From the NCBI RefSeq assembly GCF_026914185.1, contig NC_070565.1, positions 7,316,001 to 7,380,000 of the forward strand: 64,000 bases of DNA. The letters run 5' to 3'. The first letter of the stretch is position 1; the number at the start of each line of letters is the position of its first letter. Shown piece after piece: positions 1-9,000 of this stretch. Under the pieces are notes generated by a model that searched no databases, had not been told where the DNA came from, and was given only the letters and a program-made list of their open reading frames with translations. Made by a program: the position numbers and the translations under genes. Source of the stretch: Puccinia triticina (lineage: Eukaryota > Basidiomycota > Pucciniomycetes > Pucciniales > Pucciniaceae).

Positions 1-318
1 TCACTGGAACCACTAGGCTAGCTGCACCCAGTCAAAAGTTACTAGTATTATACTGTGTTCATAAGCATAATTACATACTGTAGAGATATTTTGATAGTGC
101 ATAGTATAGAATTAGAATCAAGGACATATTTATAGTGTATGTAGTGGTGTGGTTTGGCTCTGCCCATGGCATGGTTCCACCTGTGGACAACTCCATGATT
201 GTTGTTTGGCTCCACCCACACACCACAGCATGGTTCCACCTGTGGACACCTCCATGGTTGTTTGTTTGGCTCCACCCACAATGGTATCGGCACCATGGAC
301 ACCACCACCACGTGGATA

Positions 319-447
319 CCACCACCACCACCACCACCACCACCACCACCACCACCACCACCACCACCACCACCACCACCACCACCACCACCACCACCAC
401 CACCACCACCACCACCACCACCACCACCACCACCACCACCACCACCA
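319..447. repeat. (CCA)n microsatellite, about 43 units
   Basis: An almost perfect run of CCA triplets about 128 bp long. It is open in all frames and so gives spurious His, Thr, Pro, Trp, Gly and Val homopolymer ORFs. It is flanked on the left by two copies of a roughly 60-bp unit containing CATGGTTCCACCTGTGGAC and TTTGGCTCCACCCACA (about 170-280). Confidence 0.95.
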
Positions 448-543
448 TGTGGATACCACCACCACATGGACACCTGTATGGCGGTCACACCAGCAAAAAT
501 CCCTCATAAGGATCCCCACCAGCAAAAATCCCTCACATTTTAC

Positions 544-551
544 TATAAAAG
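544..551 (+). promoter_or_regulatory. TATA box of the LTR-like sequence
   Basis: TATAAAAG lies 8 bases after CAAAAATCCCTCA. The same arrangement occurs in the Ty3 LTRs (5260-5267 and 16269-16276) and, with small changes, in the other LTRs of the window. Confidence 0.55.
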
Positions 552-1249
552 GAGGAAATTTCTCCTCCTCAGTTTCAGCATGCCACTCACTCTCAGGCAA
601 TCCTAACCAGAACACACATCTCACTCAGAGTTACAAGTCACATCCACATAAAATCCAGTAGTGTGATCTCAATCAAGTCGCCCATCAACATCTTTCATGC
701 CTCAGATTAGTTCTAAGTAGTCAAGTGGCAAGTGTCACCCACTTGTGCTCTTAACAAGTCAAACTGATCTTAACCAATTTTGCTCTTAACTGAAGGTTAA
801 GGAAGAGGGCAAAGACACATTGAATAGTTCACATATAACATCAGTTCTCTCAGAAGTTTTGTATCAGTTTATCTCTGCTTTCATATCACAAAAATATAAA
901 AACATATAAAACATATCTTACGTTAAGACTCATTTCCATTATCTGACTCAAGGCTGCTGTAAACCATTCCAACTCCATTTCCCATACAAAATCCACTTTC
1001 CGCTGAATTCAATTTTGATCTAGGACTGATAAGAGACTGCTGCACATAGTTTTCTCTATCATTAGTTTGCCACAACAATAAATAAATTTATTGTGATAGC
1101 TCTTGTGTAGTATCCTAGAGGGGCAGGTCTTTCAAACCACCCGTAACAGTTGTAATAGCTTCTTACATCTTTAAAATATTATAACTGGTATTTCCCCCTC
1201 GCAGAACTGCCACCTGTCCCAAAGGAGTTCTCACACTGCCAATTTTGAA

Positions 1250-1510
1250 TAGCGTTAGCACATTGTCAGCGCCACTAAGCTGCGTTTTCAGCGGCGCTAA
1301 CAGCGCACCAATTCTTTGTTAGCGTTAGCGCGCCGCTACGCTGCCTTTTTTCCGCTAAAAGCGCTGTAGCGCAGCGTAGCGCGCGCTCTTTGGCGCCCTC
1401 TGTGTGTAGCTCTAGTGCAATGGCTTGCATCTGCGCTAACACTACGCTAACAGCTAAATTAGCTGCGCACCCTGTGCGCGCAGCGTTAGCGCCAACGGTG
1501 AAACAAGACA
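1250..1510. repeat. GC-rich AGCGC/TTAGCGC hairpin repeat island
   Basis: Dense short inverted copies of AGCGTTAGCGC, CAGCGGCGCTAA and GCTGTAGCGCAGCG. Its composition is abruptly different from the AT-rich flanks and it resembles the larger island at 45257-45690. It is probably a short non-autonomous DNA element. No coding content is supported. Confidence 0.6.
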
Positions 1511-1960
1511 ATACGGGACCGGTATTGGCCAATACTACGCATAGTATTGTTTTTTTGATACATCAGAATTCAATACCATGTATTGTATTGAAAAAAAGAT
1601 ATGATATGGTGGTATTGTATCTAAAAAAACAATACCTTTTCTGGGCAATTGGCGCTCAATCCAACGGCCCCTCCCAGCAATACACTTGTATTGTATTGTA
1701 TCATGGGGCACGGGTTGTTACATGGGTACCTGCCAGCTGCGCGGGTCTGTAATCGGGTCGGCGGGTCGACCCAACAGTCAAAATGGCTGCCCAAACCCGA
1801 CCCAAAAATCTAGCGGGTCTGTGGCGGGTCGGGTTGAAAATCAGTTTTGGAGACAGAAGCCGACCCAAACCCGGCCCCAGACCCAACACGGGTCGACCCG
1901 ACCCACTTTCACTAATTGTAGCGGGTTGAGCCGGCCTTACTGACATCCGTCCCATCCGGT
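1511..1960. repeat. Two degenerate short repeats (CAATAC/GTATTG and CGGGT/ACCCG rich)
   Basis: About 1511-1700 is built from inverted copies of CAATAC and GTATTG, for example TATTGGCCAATA. About 1735-1940 is a degenerate array of CGGGTCGGGT and its complement CGACCCGACCC. Both look like small foldback or MITE-like elements. No gene is seen here. Confidence 0.5.
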
Positions 1961-2007
1961 TCCCAAGCTCCAAATTATTCAGGTATGACCGGAATTGACT
2001 GTAGATT

Positions 2008-2014
2008 CCACGTA
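2008..2014. repeat. Target site duplication of the hAT element, left copy (CCACGTA)
   Basis: CCACGTA immediately precedes the left terminal repeat and is repeated right after the right terminal repeat (17689-17695). hAT elements make 8-bp duplications. Here 7 bases match exactly and an eighth position mismatches. Confidence 0.8.
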
Positions 2015-3099
2015 CAATGATGGGTAGTTACGTTACCGATAACGGTAACGTAACAGTAACGTAACGGGATTTTACTAGTTATCTTCCCGTTACGCGTAAC
2101 ACATTTTTAGTTACGGTAACCAATTTTTAGTTACGGTAACCAATTTTTTTGTGCTTTTTTATATTTTCTCGTTACTTTATCATCACGGAGTGCAAAAAAA
2201 ATCTAATGTGAGTTACGTTATCGCGCAGACTGTTGTAATTTAGTTACGGATAACGCATGAAAGGGAGCGGGAGAGACAAGAATGAAATAGGAACTATTTT
2301 TTTTGTTGGAGGGTGCGAATGATTTTAATACCGTCCCTGCTTCCTCATGAAACAATCCTGTGAGAGGTACCTCCTCACGAAGCCACATCATGCTGCTTAC
2401 ACAGCGTGACATGGTTGACGGGAGTAAGCGCCCCCGGTGATTGGAGCAGACATCTGCTGCAGCCGAGAATAGGCGTTCAACAGAACAAGAGCTCCCAGAT
2501 GATCCCAAATAAGCGCAAGCCATCTGGGAGAGAGCTGGGTAGGTTTCGGCGTTCGTCTTCCACCAATCCAACGGGGTGGATTTGCGTTCAATGGCTTTAT
2601 TCTTGCAGGGTATATCAGCCTTCAAGAATGCTTCGACTTCATCCTCGTGCGGCGCTGGTATCTTCACCCTCCTCGAGGCAAGGCGAGCCATGAGTGACTG
2701 GGGCTCGGCGGTGGGTATCCTTTCAATTTCAACGACCTCCGATTCGGGTACCGTCAGCTGATTCTTGGCCTTATGCTCCTCCTTGTAGATTTGAAATCGC
2801 TGTTGAGTAGCCCAAGACAGTTGGTAACTTCAACACTCTCGGTTCCAAATGCAAGTTCGAATATGTCCATCCGGAAGCAGGGATGCAAGATTGTGGCAAG
2901 CACAAGGGTCTTGCAGAGCATAGCTTCATCCAAGTATTTGATGACTCTTTGAAGCATCACATAATACATTGGGTACAAAGTGTCTTCTTCCTTGGAGCAA
3001 CTCAGCTTTTTGGAAAGCTGGTCCTTGAGCTCCAGGTACTTTGGGAGTACGTGGGCGCCGGTCGGCTGATTACCCTCCATCTGCGACGTCAGATCAACA

Positions 3100-3181
3100 A
3101 AAACCTGAGGAGAAATGCAAAAAAGATGAGTAAAACCCAATCATGATGCAATGGGAGGAATTTTGTAGGTTTTGTACACAC
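3100..3181 (-). other. Intron in hAT transposase
   Basis: On the minus strand, GAG is followed by GTGTGT and the intron ends CTCCTCAG before TTTTTGTTGATCTG. The frame continues from RELE into VFVDLTSQM, which supports a real intron. Confidence 0.6.
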
Positions 3182-4666
3182 CTCAAGCTCTCGGTTGAGG
3201 TTGTCGATCTCCTTCCAATCACGAGGTAAGAAGAAAGCGTCTTCAAAATGGCCTGGCTGGTTTTGGCCCTGGTCTTCCTTGAGCAAGCAATCAATAACTT
3301 CCCGTGCGTTGATGGCTTTGCGATAGCTCTGGTACTTAATATTCCAGCGTATGCCATACCCGGCAATCAACGGGGCCACCTTGATATTCATTTCTTTTGC
3401 GACTCGATCAAAATTGGCCCGCTGGGCCGCTGATCGAGTAATCTTCTTGATCACAACATCAAGTCTGCTGAGAAGCTCCTTGAGTTTCAAAGTCTTTGTG
3501 TGTTGGCCTTGACTACTAGTGTTGGCCGATGAATTGGCCAGATCTTTATCCACAGCAGCAGACTCGTCATCGGAAATGTCATCAGTGTTTCCATAGTCAC
3601 TTTCCCAATCTTCGTTGTCATCTAGTTCAAGTTCAACTGAGTTTGTTTTCGGAACAGGGGCTGGTTTGACTTCTGGAGCTAAAAATTCAGTTTCGTCCTC
3701 CTCAAGAACCCTCCCAAGAACAGGGAAGAAACCGAGGACCAATTGCTTGGCCTTCCCCGGAGGCAAAGTCTTCAGGGACAAGGCATCCAATCCGGCATTC
3801 ACAATCAGAGCAAGCTTGTGAAAAAAGCATTGAATGTGCATGCTGGCTGGGTCCCACGCGTGTTCGGATTGGTTTGCCACGTTGTCGTTTTTAAGCAGTT
3901 GATACATGGCACTAGCCATTGTATTGTTGTTTGCGCCAAAGTCGGTTGTCTGAGCCAACATCTTTTTGTACAGATCACTTTTCTTAAGGACCGCAGCAAT
4001 TGGTCAAGCTAGTAGATGTCCGTAGTGCTTACAAGGGATCATTTTTAGCGCCAGATGACAAACAGTATAATTCCAGTTTGAGTCAATGTAAGCGACCGCC
4101 GCGCCAATGAAGGCAAATCTATTTCCCTTTGCCGTCCAGACATCGTGGATCGGTGTAAATTTAGTGTCAAGATTCTGGAAAAGGGATAATCAAGAATAAG
4201 CACATTTTTACATCATACACACTTAAAGGAATTCATCCGACCTTTAGATCTTCAAAAACTGTAGTCTTCAGGATTGAATAAAGCCTCTTAGACTTGTCTG
4301 CCGACGATTGTCGGCCATAGAGTAATGCCTTTGGGTTTGCATATAAAAATGCCACACGAAGAATAGAGTCTTTGATGTGGGACCATGCAATTGCCTGTTG
4401 TATTTGCCAGATCACAATGACTTGGTTTAAGACACGGTTGTCAAAGACTGGCTTCGCTGTAAGGAAGGTGCTCATTGGGGTTTGTTTTGCGTCAATGAGT
4501 CTCTTCTCCGCGACTGAAGGTGGTAACTTAATTCCAGCCGCCTTAGCTTCATTACATTTGGGGCAGCCGCTAGCGTTCCTTCCGGCCTGAGTTGAGCCGT
4601 CGCAATGCATCATGAGATTTCCGTCAGTCGAGCCATGTCCACGGTACGTCTTATGACACCATCTGC

Positions 4667-4670
4667 ACGT
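4667..4670. repeat. 4-bp target site duplication (ACGT) of the Ty3 element, left copy
   Basis: ACGT precedes the 5' LTR and follows the 3' LTR (16599-16602). Collapsing the two copies restores the hAT transposase frame across the junction. Confidence 0.85.
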
Positions 4671-5589
4671 TGTGGTCGACACTCTTGTATAGGAAGGAAA
4701 AATTCAAAATTTTTAGCTTACACACAAGTTTCACAGTTACATAGTTCAGTTACATATACATAGCAAGTCTACATAGTAATTTTTACATATACATGCATAT
4801 TTACAGTCATTTCTTGTTGCATACTCCTAATGTATGCAGTGTTACAAACCATCTTTTACACTATATTTGAATAACCAGAGATCAGGAGTTAATTATTGGA
4901 GGGATGAAAGTCCAAGTCCAAGTAGAGGCTTTGACCCTCAAAACCTGATAAGAAGTATGTACAGGTCCTTATCTTGTTGCTATTGGGGCACTTCTTTGAA
5001 CATGACAACTATTTTTCTCTAGAATATTCCAATACTTCTTGTTGCTAAGGCAAAACTTCCATTACAGTTGGTAGACCATTTTGGAACATTCTATTTCTTC
5101 TTGGTTTCATGTATTGTTGCACAGCCTCTGCTGTATTGTTGCACAGCCTCTGCTGTATTCACAGTTACTAGAATATTCCATACTTGTATTGCTGTGCTAC
5201 CTGCACTTTTTGCAGGGAAATTGTAATCCTCCAGGGGGCAAAAATCCCTCACTCTTGTCTATAAAAGGAGGCTCTCCTCCACTGTTTTTCTGTTTCCTCA
5301 TGCAAAAAGTACACAGAGTACCTAGCCAACAAATAATTGTAAACACGACAGCACATATTTACTACGCAATATATATACCAGTTACACCCTACAAATAACC
5401 AATACTTCGCCAGAAGAGTCCCAAATAATCCCTTGCAAGGCTATTAACAACTACACTGTCCACATCTTCTTCTTCCAAGCTTAGCTTGGGGGGTGTTGTC
5501 AGTCTGATTTTCAGAGAGGCAGGGGTTTCCCCACACATACTTCTCTAAATTCAGCCAAAAGGGGTGCAACCCACTTTTGGAGTCTCACA
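4671..5589 (+). repeat. 5' LTR of the Ty3 element
   Basis: It begins TGTGGTCGACAC and ends GAGTCTCACA. It contains CAAAAATCCCTCA followed by TATAAAAG (5260-5267) and a doubled TGTTGCACAGCCTCTGCTGT unit (about 5113-5155). An AAGCTTAGCTTGGGGGGT stretch (about 5476-5494) lies in the 3' third, a possible transcript-end region. Confidence 0.95.
5260..5267 (+). promoter_or_regulatory. TATA box in the 5' LTR
   Basis: TATAAAAG followed by GAGGCTCTCCTCC. CAAAAATCCCTC lies just upstream. Probable promoter of the genomic retrotransposon transcript. Confidence 0.65.
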
Positions 5590-5591
5590 AC

Positions 5592-5609
5592 TGGTGTCCC
5601 AACAGTGGC
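5592..5609 (+). other. Primer-binding site of the Ty3 element
   Basis: TGGTGTCCCAACAGTGGC starts 2 bases after the LTR and would pair with a tRNA 3' end of the form GGGACACCA. The same site is found, reverse-complemented, in the non-autonomous element at 41028-41045. The tRNA species cannot be named from the sequence alone. Confidence 0.8.
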
Positions 5610-6035
5610 CCAGTTAGTTGGAAGTAGTTTTAAAAAGAATTATTAGGAGGCCTGAAGTTTTTTTTGAGGACCACTGCAAATTCGAATCTAGCAAGTAACA
5701 GAATTCATCGGTCAATTGATAACCTTCAACATTACGGAAAACAGAAACCAAAATCAGCCATAAAATAATTGTGAAAGATTTAACAACCTCAGATAGAAAT
5801 TTTTATAGTTAATCTTATTCATCCGGAATCCGAGTTTGGGTTGGTGAATAAGAATAGTAAGTAAAGTATCAAGAATTGATAAAGCCCTGGTCACAGAATA
5901 CCAGAGAACTCATATTATAGGATCAATAGGATCCAACCTGTTTTTTGAAAGAGGAATAAACTAACACAGCTTTTATTTTTAGTACTGATCACAGTTTTTT
6001 GTTTAAGTTTGTAGGAAAGAGATCACTTAGCTGTC

Positions 6036-9000
6036 ATGTCTTTCAATTTACCTGGGGATTTGGAAGCAGGAACGGAACAAGGAAACAGCGGCATGAACCT
6101 GGACAATCCACTCCTTCCACAAGTCAGACCAAACCTACCGTTACAAAATACAGCTTCAACAAGCAAGACAAGAGCCCTAGGCCAAACTGGGCAAATAACT
6201 GCAAGTGGATTAGGAGTAGCTTCAGGTTCTGGAGCACCCCCAACTGCTGGAGCACCTTCAACTTCTGCAGCCGACCAAGCTGAAAAACTCTTCAAGACAA
6301 TAACACCCACAAAGCACCGGAAAGAAGCATCGCAATCCACATATCCAAGAAACCTTGATATGGGTCAAAGCACCCCAATACGTGAAGTAAGACAGAAGGT
6401 TGTGAAGATTGAAAACGATACTCTCAAATTTGAAGGTGAAAGGTTGAAAACATTTTTATTGAGATATGAACGGGCAGCAGAGGCATGTGGAGCCAGCGAC
6501 TGGGACATGGTTATGCAAATCGACAGGTTTGTGATTGGCGAAGACTTGAAAGAAGAACTTGAAACATTAGAAGGATACGAAGAACGGGACTGGGATCTTT
6601 TGAAAGAGAGTATGACGGAAGTTTGGGGAGATTACTATACCCAGATAAAGTATACAGTTCAAGACTTACGTGATTTGGCCGAGGGAATTGCAAAGAAGGG
6701 TGGATTAAAAGACATCCACGATTATAGGGAATTTGTCTCAAAGTTCATGATGATTGTCAAATATCTAGTGACAAATGAGCATATCACCTCTCAACAGGAT
6801 GTAGTCTACTTGTTTTTGGCAGCATTCTCCAAGGAATCACAAAGGAATATCAAACGTGAACTGATAAAAGGAGAGAAGATCAAATATGGAAAGGACGGAT
6901 ACTGCAAACCACCGGAAATCAAGGATCTCATCAATTATGCGGAAATGGAGATGAAGGCTGGTTCAGAAGACACCTTTGGATACGGAAGGGCTTTTGCTGA
7001 GTCAAACAAAATCATGCAGAAGCTGTTGGATGTAAAAAAAGGGAGTGATAAAGGTAAAGTATTAAGGGAGAAAATGCTAGATGAGAACCCTGTAGGTAAA
7101 CTGGAAGGAAAAGTGGATGAACTTACCAAATTCATGCAAAATCTCCAGAATCAAATGGCACAAACAAACTCCAAGGAAGAAAATGCTCAAGGAAGACCAG
7201 AAACTCGGAGGAAACTATATGAGCCACGAGAAAGGATCTGCTATTACTGTCAAAAGGAAGGCCACAGCACTCTCAACTGCTTTGCATTGGAAAATGATGA
7301 AAAGGAGGGATTAGTGAGACGCATGGGAAAGGAGTATTATTTACCTAATGGAGAGAAGATACCTTTTGACCGCTCAAGACCTATTCGAACCGTTGTAGCA
7401 GGGGCCTCAGCAGATCCTAAAATGAAGAAATTATCAACTCAACTAGCTTTTGCAGAGCCACCATCAACATATCCTAACAACATTCCTTTAGAATCCGGGA
7501 AAATCAAGACAGAACCAATCAGCATCATGAAGAAGGCAAGTCCTGATGTAGTGTCATCAGTAGGAATAGTAAATTGGAATGCACCAGGGCCTCAAGCGGA
7601 AAATTTTCTGAAGCAACTTCCTCTAGAGACGTACGGTTTGCAAGCACGAAAGGGTGGATTTTCAGGAAGAAAGGAGAAAACTGAGACAAAGGAAGATCTT
7701 AAAACCGGAACATCAATGGATATTGATCAAATATATGTCAAGGAACCAGTTATACCCCCAATAAGGCGACCAGTGAAAGCAAAATCTGAATCTCAAAGCA
7801 TAGAGTTGGAATTGGTAAATGAGGTTCAAAAGTCAGTCATCCCATTAACCCTTTCTCAACTTTCAAAAGCTTGTCCGCAGTTCACAGAAGAAATGATTAA
7901 GCAACTTACCAAAAAACTGCCACAAGTTCAACAAGAATCAGCTCCCACCTTTATAGCCTCCAGTCCAAGGTCCCCAGAAGAGGAACAGATTCTTTCAGCA
8001 TCAATGAAAATAAATGAGCAAAAGAAAGCATTAGAAGGAACAGCTTATTATAGTTGCGCACTGGGATTTGTGAAAACATTCATGGAAGGCCAAGAAGTGA
8101 ATTTCCTGGTTGACTCTGGTTCAATGGTAAATGTAATCCCTGAAGGGTTAGCCTTTCACCTGGGATTGGAAATAACCCACATTGAAATACCTCTTTCAGG
8201 AGTAGGAGGGGAGCAGTGCAACATCACAGGAGTGGTTGAGTTTTGCCCTCTAACAATTGGAAGCTTCACAGGACCAATTCATCTATTTACCGCGATAAAA
8301 GCAACATTGCCTATACTAGGACGACCATTTTTATTTGACAACCAGTGTATGCTGGAATACTTCCGCCGGGGAGAAATACTAACGTTTCAGGGCCATAATG
8401 AAAGAAGAGTTCAAGTCACATTAGCTAGGGCATATGAAGGATACGGTTGGGAAAGGACAAAACAGTGTTTGGAAGAACCACTCACCACTGGATGTCTTAC
8501 AAAGTCAGCTAGCTCCCAAGTCAAAGGAGAAATCATACAAAATGGAAGAAAAGGTGTGTCTAGCTGTTTAGAAAGGTTGCGTGAACTGATGAATTTTTTT
8601 CCTATAAAAAAGAAATCATATAAGCAAAGGAACCCCAGCTTGGGATTGGAGTGTCATACCATTCAATTCTCAAGTTCAGCAAGGGTTACAGATTTTTCAG
8701 CAGAAGGCAATATGAGCTCCAACCCAGAACGGCAAATGAAGAACTTACTTGCAGATGGAATTGGATCTAGAACTCAGGCAGATATGTGCAAGCGCTGGAC
8801 AAATGGAGATCTGTGGTGCTTCACCAAGTATAAGCCTGTGGGAAAGAAGGTAAAACCAGTCAATGAACCTATGCCTCAGAAAATCAATCCACCTTTGCAG
8901 AGGCCACCACTTTCAAGAGATCCTTATCAAACTCCACTTACACCATCACCCCCTGAATTTCAACCAACATTAAAAGTCACTGAAGAAAGATTGAAAGTTG

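Larger units (their letters stand above)
1..1235 (+). repeat. LTR-like sequence (partial, begins outside the window)
   Basis: The stretch has the layout of the other LTRs in this window: a CAAAAATCCCTCA motif (523-535) followed by TATAAAAG (544-551). Near the 3' end, around 1115-1200, it holds a block (gaggggcaggtctttcaaacca) that is the reverse complement of a block in the 35891 LTR. It appears to end with TTCTCACA at 1235. No primer-binding site follows, so this is probably a solo or truncated LTR in + orientation. The 5' boundary lies outside the window. No gene is seen; the ORFs here come from the CCA repeat. Confidence 0.45.
2218..4670 (-). pseudogene. hAT transposase, C-terminal three quarters (interrupted)
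   Basis: Read on the minus strand from the Ty3 insertion. It begins with a BED-like zinc finger (C-x2-C in TCRWCHKTYRGHG, about 4620-4670). The catalytic core includes DVWTAKGNRFAFIG and NYTVCHLALKM (about 4050-4150) and QTTDFGANNNTM (about 3925). The hAT dimerisation domain ends it (PLDWWKTN, YPALSQMACAYLGSSGSSCSVERLFS, about 2440-2580). Introns with good borders lie at about 4147-4232 and 3100-3180. Two lesions are visible: an in-frame TGA at 4004-4006, where family members would carry an amino acid after HLLA, and a one-base frame change near 2815 between VTNC and WATQQRF. The gene is therefore broken even apart from the retrotransposon insertion. The final stop is at 2218-2220. Confidence 0.85.

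Noticed and set aside
48..661. Six overlapping ORFs of 124-170 codons in all frames
   Set aside because: They exist only because a CCA triplet run has no stop in any frame; the homopolymer peptides are artefacts.
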